From: Nocardia amamiensis NBRC 102102
GTDB taxonomy: Bacteria > Actinomycetota > Actinomycetes > Mycobacteriales > Mycobacteriaceae
Length of the DNA stretch: 64,000 nt
Reading direction: 5' to 3'
Assembly: GCF_001612745.1 (NCBI RefSeq)
Contig: NZ_BDBA01000024.1
Coordinates: forward strand, 1-64,000
The position numbers were made by a program, and so were the translations under genes. The notes beneath the pieces were generated by a model, which saw only the letters and a program-made list of their open reading frames with translations, had not been told where the DNA came from and ran no database searches. How positions within the stretch are numbered: position 1 is the stretch's first letter; every line of letters starts with the position of its first letter. Of this stretch, positions 18,819-29,840 are shown in pieces.

Positions 18819-19343
18819 TCACGGTTCGCGGGGCGGGCGGTAGGCGGGCGCCTTGGTGGTCCCGGTCGGACTCAGCGTGCGCAGCAGCGGCAGCGCCCGG
18901 CGCGCCACCACGGTGGACAGCACGATGACGCTGTGTGAGCGCACCACCGACGACGTCCGGTCGATGCTCAGCAGCACGGTTTGCAATCCGGCGTGCGAGT
19001 CGGCCCCGATCCGGCACAGCACGTCGCCCGAGCCGGTGGTGGCATAGGCCTCCAGCACTCCGGGGATGGCGTCGAGTTCGGCCGCCACCGCGTCCAGCGC
19101 ACCCTGGGCGATCTCCAGCGTGACGAATGCCTGCACGTCGAATCCCGCCGCGGTGACGTCGATGTGCGGGTCGTAGGAGGCGATCACGCCGGATTCCTCC
19201 ATGCGCGCGATCCGGGATTGCACCGTTGCCCTGGCGACCTTGGTGCGGCGGGAGAGCTCGAGGATGCCCGCCTTCTGGTACTCGTGCATCGCGGTGAGGA
19301 TGGCGAGATCGAGTTCGTCGAGTTTCGCCGGTGTGCGCGACAT
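18819..19343 (-). CDS. Lrp/AsnC-family regulator
   Basis: 174 residues from the ATG at 19341-19343 (MSRTPAKLDELDLAIL), preceded by GGAGG. The helix-turn-helix is ILELSRRTKVARATVQSRIA and the RAM ligand domain includes FVTLEIAQGALDAVAAEL and AYATTGSGDVLCRI. It is divergent from hppD, and Lrp-type proteins commonly control tyrosine/phenylalanine breakdown, so hppD is the likely target. A GTG seven codons upstream is a weaker alternative start. Confidence 0.9.
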   Translation of the reverse strand: MSRTPAKLDELDLAILTAMHEYQKAGILELSRRTKVARATVQSRIARMEESGVIASYDPHIDVTAAGFDVQAFVTLEIAQGALDAVAAELDAIPGVLEAYATTGSGDVLCRIGADSHAGLQTVLLSIDRTSSVVRSHSVIVLSTVVARRALPLLRTLSPTGTTKAPAYRPPREP

Positions 19344-19345
19344 GA

Positions 19346-20707
<1,362 letters not shown>

Positions 20708-20792
20708 CCGATCCCGGCGGTTGATGGCGGCAGCTGCCGGGCCGGGTTCGCCGGACCGGTACCTCCGTCGCGTAATCGGTAGAGTTCTTCCC

Positions 20793-21320
20793 ATGCGGAT
20801 CAAGTCGGCGGTCGTCCTCGCGACAGCCTTGGTGCTCGCGCTGGCGGCCTGCGGTTCGGACGCGCAGTCGGAGGACTCGGGTCCGTCGCGTCCGGCGCCG
20901 AAAGTGGTGGCGCTCGGCCCATTCGTCGGTGAGTGCGGGCATGTGACCGACGACGAGGTGCGCGACCTCGGTGGCCTCGGCCAGATCTCCGGCGTGTTCA
21001 AGAACGCGGTCGGCTGCAACTGGCGGGCGGCCGGAGTCGGTTCCGCCAGCATCACTTTCGCGTCCTATCGGGGTAGCCCGATCGAGCGCGAGCGAGCGTG
21101 GGTGACCGTCAACGGCCGCGCTCCCGATCCGATCAAGGTGGACGGGCGCGAGGGATTCGCCGCGCTGGATCCGAGCGGACAGATCTGCGATCTCGCGGTG
21201 CAACTCGGCGACGACTTCTTCGAGTGGTCGACGTCCTTCGGGTTCTTCTCCACCGCGACCGGCAACCCGTGCGACCGCAGCCGCGCCCTCGCCGAGCTGA
21301 CCTTGAAGCGGTTGCAGTGA
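20793..21320 (+). CDS. DUF3558-type lipoprotein
   Basis: 175 residues from the ATG at 20793. A signal sequence with lipobox LAAC (MRIKSAVVLATALVLAL then AACGSDAQ) is followed by GPFVGECGHVTDDEVRDLGG, FKNAVGCNW and GQICDLAVQLGDDFFEW. Spaced cysteines and this order match DUF3558, secreted lipoproteins common in Nocardia and Mycobacterium. Function unknown. A second member of the same family follows 11 bases later. Confidence 0.85.
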   Translation: MRIKSAVVLATALVLALAACGSDAQSEDSGPSRPAPKVVALGPFVGECGHVTDDEVRDLGGLGQISGVFKNAVGCNWRAAGVGSASITFASYRGSPIERERAWVTVNGRAPDPIKVDGREGFAALDPSGQICDLAVQLGDDFFEWSTSFGFFSTATGNPCDRSRALAELTLKRLQ

Positions 21321-21331
21321 GGGGGGAGGGC

Positions 21332-21889
21332 ATGAAATCCAGACGAGGTCTGCGCCGTCGTGCTGCGGCCGCCGCCGCTGCCATCGTCGTCGCGTTGGCC
21401 GCAGGCGGCTGTAGCCAGACCATCTCCGGGTCGGCGCTGCCAGTCGGCGGCAGTGAGCCGGTCAACACCAGGCTCGACAAGCTGCTGCGGGAATGCGAGA
21501 TCCTCTCCAAGGAGGAGATCGGCAAGGCCATCGGCGAGAACATCTCGGTCGAGGACTCCTTCTTCGGCGCGGTGTGCATGTGGGATCTGGTCGGCGCGCC
21601 CGGCGGCAACGGCATGGCCACGCTCAACTGGTACGAGAACGGCACGCTGAGCAACGAGAAGCAGACGAACAACAAGCTCGGCTACGTCACCACCAACGTC
21701 ACCGTGCAGAGCGCTCTCGCGCTGCTGATCCGGCGTCCGAATGATCCCGACTCCTGCGGTGTGACGGCGAGTGCGCCGGACAACGGCGTGATCGGCTGGT
21801 GGATCAACTACCGGCCCGGCTCCGCCCACCCCGATCCCTGCGAGGCGGCCAAGAAACTGATGGAGATGACCTTGAATCTGGCCCGGTAG
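21332..21889 (+). CDS. DUF3558-type lipoprotein, second copy
   Basis: 185 residues from the ATG at 21332, preceded by GGGGGGAGGG. A twin-Arg-like charged start (MKSRRGLRRRAAAAAAA) leads to lipobox AGGC, then LRECEILSKEEIGKAIGENI, VCMWDLVGAP and CEAAKKLMEMTL, the DUF3558 pattern. Co-transcribed with the preceding paralogue. The two are clearly diverged, so the duplication is old. Confidence 0.85.
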   Translation: MKSRRGLRRRAAAAAAAIVVALAAGGCSQTISGSALPVGGSEPVNTRLDKLLRECEILSKEEIGKAIGENISVEDSFFGAVCMWDLVGAPGGNGMATLNWYENGTLSNEKQTNNKLGYVTTNVTVQSALALLIRRPNDPDSCGVTASAPDNGVIGWWINYRPGSAHPDPCEAAKKLMEMTLNLAR

Positions 21890-21911
21890 ACCACGGCCAT
21901 CGCGACCCGCT

Positions 21912-21941
21912 TTGACCCTGTGTCCCGGCCGCGGGTATCGT
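21912..21941 (+). promoter_or_regulatory. Candidate promoter of the str operon
   Basis: TTGACC at 21912-21917 and TATCGT at 21936-21941 are separated by 18 bases, close to the actinobacterial housekeeping-sigma consensus. It would give a leader of about 280 bases before rpsL. No other gene fills that leader (21942-22226). Confidence 0.5.
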
Positions 21942-22226
21942 GGATCGCTGTGCCCGGAAGCATGCGGGCAAGTTCGTGCGTGACCGTAGGCCAGCGAGAG
22001 CGGCTGACGACTCCAGCGTGCCCGGAATCCGGGCTCCGCGCCGCGCGCGACACGCCCGACCTCGGGACGCGAGAAACGTGGCCGGACGTGCGAGTGAAAG
22101 CTCGATGACAGCGGAGTGAACGTCGGGCCCGAGGCGGCAGTGTGCCGCCGACGGCCCCGGGAGCGCCGCGAACGACAACAGACATGAAGTCCAGACACCG
22201 CGTTAACTAATAAGGAAAGCCGGTCT

Positions 22227-22601
22227 ATGCCAACCATCAACCAGCTGGTCCGCAAGGGTCGCCGCGACAAGGTCGCCAAGCAGAAGACCGCGGCCCTGAA
22301 GGGGAGCCCGCAGCGTCGTGGCGTGTGCACCCGCGTGTACACCACGACCCCGAAGAAGCCGAACTCCGCGCTGCGCAAGGTCGCGCGTGTTCGCCTGACC
22401 AGCGCGGTCGAGGTCACGGCCTACATCCCGGGCGAGGGCCACAACCTGCAGGAGCACTCCATGGTGCTCGTCCGCGGCGGTCGTGTGAAGGACCTGCCCG
22501 GTGTTCGCTACAAGATCATCCGTGGCTCGCTCGACACGCAGGGTGTGAAGAACCGCAAGCAGGCCCGCAGCCGCTACGGCGCCAAGAAGGAGAAGAGCTG
22601 A
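22227..22601 (+). CDS. rpsL: 30S ribosomal protein S12
   Basis: 124 residues starting [15 protein letters not shown], with the conserved [13 protein letters not shown] and [13 protein letters not shown] loops. Lysines 43 and 88, the positions altered in streptomycin-resistant strains, are both the wild-type lysine. It is the first gene of rpsL-rpsG-fusA-tuf. AAGGAAAG precedes the ATG. Confidence 0.98.
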   Translation: MPTINQLVRKGRRDKVAKQKTAALKGSPQRRGVCTRVYTTTPKKPNSALRKVARVRLTSAVEVTAYIPGEGHNLQEHSMVLVRGGRVKDLPGVRYKIIRGSLDTQGVKNRKQARSRYGAKKEKS

Positions 22602-22602
22602 T

Positions 22603-23073
22603 ATGCCACGCAAGGGCCCCGCACCCAAGCGTCCGCTGATCAACGACCCGGTCTACGGTTCGCCGCTGGTTACGCAGCTGGTCAACAAGATCCTGCTGGA
22701 CGGCAAGAAGTCCACCGCCGAGCGCATCGTCTACGGCGCGCTGGAGCAGGCGCGCGAGAAGACCGGCACCGATCCGGTGGTCACCCTCAAGCGCGCGCTG
22801 GACAACGTGAAGCCGTCGCTGGAGGTGAAGCCCCGCCGCGTCGGTGGCGCCACCTACCAGGTTCCGGTCGAGGTCCGTCCGGGCCGCGCCAACACCCTGG
22901 CCCTGCGCTGGCTGGTCAACTTCTCCCGCGCGCGCCGGGAGAAGACCATGGTCGAGCGTCTGGCCAACGAATTGCTCGACGCCAGCAACGGTCTCGGCGC
23001 CTCGGTCAAGCGCCGCGAGGACACCCACAAGATGGCCGAGTCCAACCGGGCCTTCGCGCACTACCGCTGGTGA
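22603..23073 (+). CDS. rpsG: 30S ribosomal protein S7
   Basis: 156 residues starting [20 protein letters not shown], with the conserved [20 protein letters not shown] and the C-terminal [18 protein letters not shown]. It begins one base after the rpsL stop. It binds 16S rRNA in the 30S head and is part of the str operon. Confidence 0.98.
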   Translation: MPRKGPAPKRPLINDPVYGSPLVTQLVNKILLDGKKSTAERIVYGALEQAREKTGTDPVVTLKRALDNVKPSLEVKPRRVGGATYQVPVEVRPGRANTLALRWLVNFSRARREKTMVERLANELLDASNGLGASVKRREDTHKMAESNRAFAHYRW

Positions 23074-23210
23074 CGTCTGCCCGGCCCGTCGTCTGGGTCG
23101 GGAGGCACAGCCGGAACGCGGCACCCACCGGCCGCGTCCGGCGTTGATATAGAGGCGACCACAGGGTCGTCCCCGATAATCCCAACTAGCTACGAGCGGG
23201 GAAGATTTCC

Positions 23211-25313
23211 GTGGCACAGGACGTGCTCACCGACCTGAACAAGGTCCGCAACATCGGCATCATGGCCCACATCGATGCGGGCAAGACGACCACAACTGAA
23301 CGCATCCTCTTCTACACCGGCATCACCTACAAGATCGGTGAGGTCCACGACGGCGCTGCCACGATGGACTGGATGGAGCAGGAGCAGGAGCGTGGTATCA
23401 CCATCACCTCGGCTGCGACCACATGCTTCTGGAAAGAAAACCAGATCAACATCATCGACACCCCCGGGCACGTCGACTTCACCGTGGAGGTGGAGCGGTC
23501 GCTGCGCGTGCTCGACGGCGCCGTCGCGGTGTTCGACGGCAAGGAAGGCGTCGAGCCGCAGTCCGAGCAGGTGTGGCGTCAGGCCGACAAGTACGACGTG
23601 CCGCGGATCTGCTTCGTCAACAAGATGGACAAGCTCGGTGCGGACTTCTACTTCACCGTGCAGACCATCAAGGACCGCCTCGGCGCCAAGCCGCTGGTCA
23701 TCCAGCTGCCGATCGGCGCGGAGGACACCTTCGAAGGCATCGTCGACCTGGTCGAGAACAACGCCAAGGTCTGGCGGGGCGAGACCAAGCTCGGTGAGCA
23801 GTACGAGGTCGTCGAGATCCCGGAGGATCTGAAGGAGCGGGCCGAGCAGTACCGCCAGGAACTGCTGGAGACCGTCGCCGAGTCCGACGAGGCGCTGCTG
23901 GAGAAGTTCTTCGGCGGCGAAGAGCTCACCATCGACGAGATCAAGGGCGCCATCCGCAAGCTGACGGTGACCTCCGAGCTCTACCCGGTGCTGTGCGGCT
24001 CCGCCTTCAAGAACAAGGGCGTGCAGCCCATGCTGGACGCGGTCATCGACTACCTGCCCTCGCCGCTGGACGTGGAGGCCACCACCGGCCACGTGCCCGG
24101 CAAGGAAGACCAGCTGCTGACCCGCAAGCCGAACGCCGAGGAGCCGTTCGCCGGGCTGGCGTTCAAGATCGCCGTGCACCCGTTCTTCGGCAAGCTGACC
24201 TACGTGCGCGTGTACTCCGGCAAGGTCGACTCCGGCGCCCAGGTCATCAACTCGACCAAGGGCAAGAAGGAGCGTCTGGGCAAGCTGTTCCAGATGCACT
24301 CCAACAAGGAGAACCCGGTCGGCGCCGCCTCGGCGGGGCACATCTACGCGGTCATCGGCCTCAAGGACACCACCACCGGTGACACCCTGTGCGATCCGCA
24401 GAACCAGATCGTGCTGGAGTCCATGACCTTCCCGGACCCGGTCATCGAGGTCTCCATCGAGCCGAAGACGAAGTCCGACCAGGAGAAGCTGGGCACCGCG
24501 ATCCAGCGTCTCTCCGAAGAGGACCCGACCTTCTCGGTCAAGCTCGACCAGGAGACCGGCCAGACCGTCATCGGCGGTATGGGCGAGCTACACCTCGACA
24601 TCCTGGTCGACCGCATGAAGCGCGAGTTCAAGGTCGAGGCGAACGTCGGCAAGCCGCAGGTGGCCTACCGCGAGACGATCACCAAGCGGGTCGAGAAGCT
24701 CGAGTACACCCACAAGAAGCAGACCGGTGGCTCCGGCCAGTTCGCGAAGGTCATCATTGCCCTCGAGCCGTTCGTGGGCGAGGATGGCGCACACTACGAG
24801 TTCGAGAACAAGGTCACCGGTGGCCGCGTGCCGAAGGAGTACATCCCTTCGGTGGACGCCGGTGCGCAGGACGCCATGCAGTACGGTGTGCTCGCCGGCT
24901 ACCCGCTGGTGAACATGAAGGTCACGCTGCTCGACGGCGCTTACCACGACGTCGACTCGTCGGAAATGGCGTTCAAGATCGCGGGTGCGCAGGCCCTCAA
25001 GGAAGCGGCTCGCAAGGCCGGTCCGGTGATCCTCGAGCCGCTGATGGCGGTCGAGGTCACCACGCCCGAGGACTACATGGGCGATGTGATCGGCGACCTG
25101 AACTCCCGCCGTGGTCAGATCCAGGCCATGGAGGAACGCAGTGGTGCCCGTGTCGTCAAGGCGCTGGTTCCGCTCTCGGAGATGTTCGGTTACATCGGTG
25201 ACCTGCGGTCGAAGACCCAGGGCCGGGCGAACTACTCCATGGTGTTCGACTCGTACGCGGAGGTTCCGGCCAACGTGTCGAAGGAGATCATCGCCAAGGC
25301 GACCGGCGAGTAA
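23211..25313 (+). CDS. fusA: Elongation factor G
   Basis: 700 residues from the GTG at 23211 ([16 protein letters not shown]), with GGGGAAG upstream. The GTPase signatures [21 protein letters not shown] and VNKMD are intact, followed by the domain IV/V residues expected of a translocase. It is full length for an actinobacterial EF-G and lies 137 bases after rpsG. Confidence 0.98.
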   Translation: MAQDVLTDLNKVRNIGIMAHIDAGKTTTTERILFYTGITYKIGEVHDGAATMDWMEQEQERGITITSAATTCFWKENQINIIDTPGHVDFTVEVERSLRVLDGAVAVFDGKEGVEPQSEQVWRQADKYDVPRICFVNKMDKLGADFYFTVQTIKDRLGAKPLVIQLPIGAEDTFEGIVDLVENNAKVWRGETKLGEQYEVVEIPEDLKERAEQYRQELLETVAESDEALLEKFFGGEELTIDEIKGAIRKLTVTSELYPVLCGSAFKNKGVQPMLDAVIDYLPSPLDVEATTGHVPGKEDQLLTRKPNAEEPFAGLAFKIAVHPFFGKLTYVRVYSGKVDSGAQVINSTKGKKERLGKLFQMHSNKENPVGAASAGHIYAVIGLKDTTTGDTLCDPQNQIVLESMTFPDPVIEVSIEPKTKSDQEKLGTAIQRLSEEDPTFSVKLDQETGQTVIGGMGELHLDILVDRMKREFKVEANVGKPQVAYRETITKRVEKLEYTHKKQTGGSGQFAKVIIALEPFVGEDGAHYEFENKVTGGRVPKEYIPSVDAGAQDAMQYGVLAGYPLVNMKVTLLDGAYHDVDSSEMAFKIAGAQALKEAARKAGPVILEPLMAVEVTTPEDYMGDVIGDLNSRRGQIQAMEERSGARVVKALVPLSEMFGYIGDLRSKTQGRANYSMVFDSYAEVPANVSKEIIAKATGE

Positions 25314-25411
25314 TGGCTCCCGGGCGTTTGTAACACCCTTTCCCCGTGTCCGCGGGGATGACCCCGCACTGCTGCAATTGCACGCACCAACAAGTCCAGG
25401 AGGACAAAGAA

Positions 25412-26602
<1,191 letters not shown>

Positions 26603-26618
26603 TTCGCTGAATCGCTGG

Positions 26619-26652
26619 AAACGGCGCCGCTCCGAAAGGGGCGGCGCCGTTT
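26619..26652 (+). terminator. Hairpin terminator after tuf
   Basis: AAACGGCGCCGC with TCC, loop GAAA, then GGG with GCGGCGCCGTTT: an almost perfect stem of about 15 bp, 17 bases after the tuf stop. It also lies 3' of the convergent lipoprotein gene. Confidence 0.85.
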
Positions 26653-26692
26653 GCGTTTTCCGGTTCGGTGGCGCTGTCGGGCAGAGGCTGAT

Positions 26693-27334
26693 TCAGCAGC
26701 GATAGGCGCGACCGACAGCGGGTTCGCGCTCTGCTTCATGGGCTTCACGCAGGCAGCCGAGCGGGACAACGCCCTCGTCGCTCAGCTGCACGCCGCTGCG
26801 CGAGGTGGGGTTCACGCAAGTGAGGCCGGTCGTCGCGAGGCGGCAGGCATAGTTGCCGAAGGTGAAGGTGCTGTCGTAGGGCAGGGCCAGTCCCTGGCCG
26901 TGGATGAAAAGCCCTGGGTCGCCGCGGAATTGGCCGACGGTCAGGCGCTGCGCGGAGTAGGTGACGTACCCGCCGAACCACTGTCCGTACTCCTCGCCGG
27001 GCGCGGGCGCCGGTTGTTTCAGTTCGACTATGCAGTCGAACCCATCCATGCCGAGCGCGGTTCCGGTAATGCAACTGATCTTGCCGGTCGGGCTGACGAA
27101 AGCGATATCCGACTGCAAGTCGGTCGCCTGACCATCGTCGAGACTCGCCGAGTGATACTGGCCGAGATCAATTGCCGAACCTTGGCGAACCCAATCGATC
27201 CGAGCCTGCAACTCGCTCTCCAAGGACGCCGACGGTCCGATTTCCGAACCCGCCACCGGCTGCGGATTTCCCGTTGTGCTCTGCGAACACGCACTCAACA
27301 CCACTGCCACGCCGACCAGCACCACCCACCGCAT
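26693..27334 (-). CDS. Putative lipoprotein
   Basis: 213 residues from the ATG at 27332-27334: MRWVVLVGVAVVLSACSQST, a classic signal peptide with lipobox LSAC. The mature part has cysteine pairs (ISCITGTALGMDGFDC, NYACRLATTGLTC) and a late GCLREAHEAE. This resembles a family of Nocardia surface lipoproteins of unknown function. Its first 13 codons and upstream sequence are partly duplicated at 29704-29763. Confidence 0.78.
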   Translation of the reverse strand: MRWVVLVGVAVVLSACSQSTTGNPQPVAGSEIGPSASLESELQARIDWVRQGSAIDLGQYHSASLDDGQATDLQSDIAFVSPTGKISCITGTALGMDGFDCIVELKQPAPAPGEEYGQWFGGYVTYSAQRLTVGQFRGDPGLFIHGQGLALPYDSTFTFGNYACRLATTGLTCVNPTSRSGVQLSDEGVVPLGCLREAHEAEREPAVGRAYRC

Positions 27335-27404
27335 ATAGCTAGACACTAGCCCGTTGCGCGCCAATGGATTTCCCACGCCAGCGGAGACCTTCTCGACCCG
27401 ATCG

Positions 27405-27493
27405 GAGTCGAGGCGACTTGACGACCGCGCACGGCCTGGTCAGCAGTGCGGCATCGGCGGCCAGCCCGGATGCGAGCAGTGCCGCTGCGACGA
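27405..27493. repeat. 89-bp dispersed repeat, copy 1 (displaced 3' end of a gene)
   Basis: Matches 37131-37219 without gaps (76 of 89 positions by eye). On the minus strand both copies encode the same kind of tail: AAALLASGLA, then LLT, PC and VVKSP. Copy 2 is the 3' end of a near-complete gene; copy 1 stands alone just beyond the FAD oxidoreductase stop and has lost its stop codon. It reads as a displaced gene end left by a rearrangement or insertion. Confidence 0.75.
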
Positions 27494-27497
27494 CGGC

Positions 27498-28799
27498 TCA
27501 CAACTGTGCGAGGACCGCCGTGGCCGCCTTTCTGCCGGAGCGGCAGCAGTTCTCTAGCGATACGCCGAGCATGTAGTCGCCGGCCAACGCGAGCTTGGGG
27601 CCCACCTGCGCTGTCCGTGCGCGAACGGTGTCGAGGAAATCCCCGTAACGCGGACCGTAAGCGCAGTAGGCGGCGTCCCAGTGCCGGGTGACCATATCGA
27701 CCCTGGCCGGTTTGCGGATGCCGAGGTACGTGACCAGGAGACTCTCGACGTCGGTCACCATGCTGGCGATCTCGTCGCCCGACGATCCGATCGCACGTGC
27801 CTGACGGCCGGAGAAGGTGTACCGGACGACGTTGCGCTGGTTGATTCCGTAGCTGCCCGCATTGCTGCACGGGCCGTCGTCCATCGCGATGGCACGGATA
27901 TCCGGCCGGAAGACGTCATCGGCGTACTCGACGACCGCGACCGCCGCCGGGAAGTAGTTCACAGACCGGAGTAGCTCGAAATCCGCCGAATTCGCCGACA
28001 GGATGTCGGCGGCGATATGCGCGGGTGTCGCCAGGACGACACCGTTGTACCGGGTCGTCTCCACCGTGCCCTGCGGTGTCGACATTGTCACCGAGATATC
28101 CCCGCTGGCGTCGTCGGCCCGCTCGATCCGGTGCACGGTCGAGCTGAGCCGCACGTCGACCAGCCGCTCGATCACCGACAGCACCGGTTGAATACCGGAG
28201 GTGAGCTGATCGTAGGTGTCGAGCAACATCGCGAGGTTGGTGCCGAAATTGCCGAGGTAGACCTCGGCAGGTTCGGCCCCGTTCATTCGCACCGTCACCG
28301 GGCGGACGACATTGTTCACCAGCTCGGATCCGAAATGTTCCGATAGTGGCCGGTCGTCGTAGCGCACACTCAGCTTCCGGGCGAATTCCGAACCGAGCAG
28401 CCGAGCCGAATCGTCGCCGCGCACCTGAGCGGCGAGCCGCGCGAGGGTGAGGAAATCCCGCGGCCCGCTCAACCTGGCCAAATTGGTCACGGTGCGTAAA
28501 CGCCGAGTGCTGTCGATCGGCAGCACGACGCCTTCCTTGACGCGAGAGGTGTTGATGCCGAACTGCTCGTAGCCGTTCGCGCCGAGATCGTCGAGCATCG
28601 TGCGCAGCACGGGATAGCGGCGGCCGATGTTCTTGCCGCCCAGCATCACATCGTGGCCGCCGAGTTTCGAGACGCCGAGCCGGCCCCCAAGAACGTCATC
28701 CTTTTCGATGAGTTCTACCGACAGACCGGCGAGGTGCAGTTTCACCGCCGCGCTGATTCCGGAGATACCGGAACCGACCACAGCAACTTTCATCACCAT
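27498..28799 (-). CDS. FAD-dependent amine oxidase/protoporphyrinogen oxidase-like protein
   Basis: 433 residues. The dinucleotide-binding motif VAVVGSGISGISAAVKLHLA is followed by the acidic strand end ELIEKDD and GGRLG. A later LATPAHIAADIL and the C-terminal LALAGDYMLGVSLENCCRSG (FAD-contact region) fit the flavin amine oxidase superfamily. The ATG at 28797-28799 has AAGG five bases upstream; ATGs at 28811 and 28793 are alternatives. It lies downstream of the broken AfsA-type gene, on the same strand. Substrate unknown. Confidence 0.85.
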   Translation of the reverse strand: MVMKVAVVGSGISGISAAVKLHLAGLSVELIEKDDVLGGRLGVSKLGGHDVMLGGKNIGRRYPVLRTMLDDLGANGYEQFGINTSRVKEGVVLPIDSTRRLRTVTNLARLSGPRDFLTLARLAAQVRGDDSARLLGSEFARKLSVRYDDRPLSEHFGSELVNNVVRPVTVRMNGAEPAEVYLGNFGTNLAMLLDTYDQLTSGIQPVLSVIERLVDVRLSSTVHRIERADDASGDISVTMSTPQGTVETTRYNGVVLATPAHIAADILSANSADFELLRSVNYFPAAVAVVEYADDVFRPDIRAIAMDDGPCSNAGSYGINQRNVVRYTFSGRQARAIGSSGDEIASMVTDVESLLVTYLGIRKPARVDMVTRHWDAAYCAYGPRYGDFLDTVRARTAQVGPKLALAGDYMLGVSLENCCRSGRKAATAVLAQL

Positions 28800-28871
28800 G
28801 ATTACCTTCAATCCTATGACGTAGTCGGTTATGCGAAATGCGCTGCCCCACAGGCATATCGCGGGATCGGG

Positions 28872-29652
28872 TTAGATGAGGTGCAGCCCGAGTTCGATTT
28901 CGGCGACCTGCACACCGCGCTGCAGGATCGCCATACTCATCTCGATCGACCGGCCACCGGTGTCGGCCGGTCCGATCGATGAACGCAGCACCCGGCAGTA
29001 CGGTGTGCAGTCGAGCTCGGTGAAGTCGGAGAACGACGCCGCGAACGAGGTGATCTCGATGCGCGGCAGATCCTCTGGGCGCATGTCGAACCCGGAGGCC
29101 GGGGACGACAGATGCATAAGTGCTGTCTGCCGCCAGGCCTCGAGGATCACCGCACCGGAAACATGGTCGACCTCGTGATCGAACAACGACGGATGGTCGG
29201 TGGCCAGGCAGATCGGATAGGTACCGGCGTTCCCGCGCCCGATGACCACATTCTTGCGGTTCGAGCGCCCGACCTCTTCGGGTGTCACGAGATCGAGCTC
29301 ATCGTTGCGCCTGGGTTCGACGCCCAGTCGCGATTTCTTCGCGATACCTTCGGTACGCAGCTCGTCGTACGGTTCACGCGGCATACAGATGAACGACGAT
29401 TCGCAATTCGCGGCTACCTCGCCGTCGGCGATCACCGCATAGGTCATCGTGGCGTTGGTGAGCTGCCCACGAGTCTTCAGATTGCGGTCGACTTCGACGT
29501 CGATGACGATATCGGCCGGGCACTCGCCCACCGCCAACAGCTCCGGGCGGAAGCGCGACATCCCGAGCCGGGGCGATCGCGTGCCGGGCCGCGGCCAGGC
29601 TGATCTCGACCAGAGTCTCCTGGTCGGTGCACAGGCGCCGGGTGCGTATTCC
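28872..29652 (-). pseudogene. AfsA/ScbA-type (butyrolactone synthase-like) gene, 5'-truncated and frameshifted
   Basis: From the ATG at 29561 the minus strand reads the second part of an AfsA-like protein: LLAVGECPADIVIDVEV, MTYAVIADGEVAANCES, and the diagnostic HEVDHVSGAVILEAWRQTAL with CRVLRSS. Just upstream another frame supplies the preceding piece, TDQETLVEISLAAARHAIAP, matching the first hotdog domain. The two frames join across a CCCC run near 29570, consistent with one extra base. The first 40 or so residues are missing, replaced by the tuf/lipoprotein junction. AfsA makes gamma-butyrolactone signals in Streptomyces; this copy is probably inactive unless the 229-residue fragment has its own role. 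Confidence 0.7.
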
Positions 29653-29654
29653 GG

Positions 29655-29763
29655 AGCGGGAGGTTGGCCGCATCGTCGGCGCTGGTCGCGTCACGAAGGT
29701 CGACACCAGCACCACACCGACCAGCACGAGCCACCGCATGCCGCACACAGTAGCCCTTGCGCT
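29655..29763. repeat. Chimeric scar: tuf 3' end joined to the lipoprotein 5' end
   Basis: 29655-29703 encodes [15 protein letters not shown] in the plus direction, matching the tuf end at 39 of 45 bases. It is followed at once by 29704-29763, which matches the start and upstream region of the lipoprotein gene (minus strand MRWLVLVGVVLVS against MRWVVLVGVAVVL, plus the TAGCCC..TTGCGC upstream block). In the original copy these two pieces are about 690 bases apart. It is therefore a duplicated segment with an internal deletion, abutting the truncated AfsA gene. Confidence 0.75.
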
Positions 29764-29840
29764 CCAAGTCAACTCAGCTCGCAGTGCGCACCAAGATCGC
29801 ACACCGGTGACGATCTGAACACAGCTCATCCGTAGCGGAC

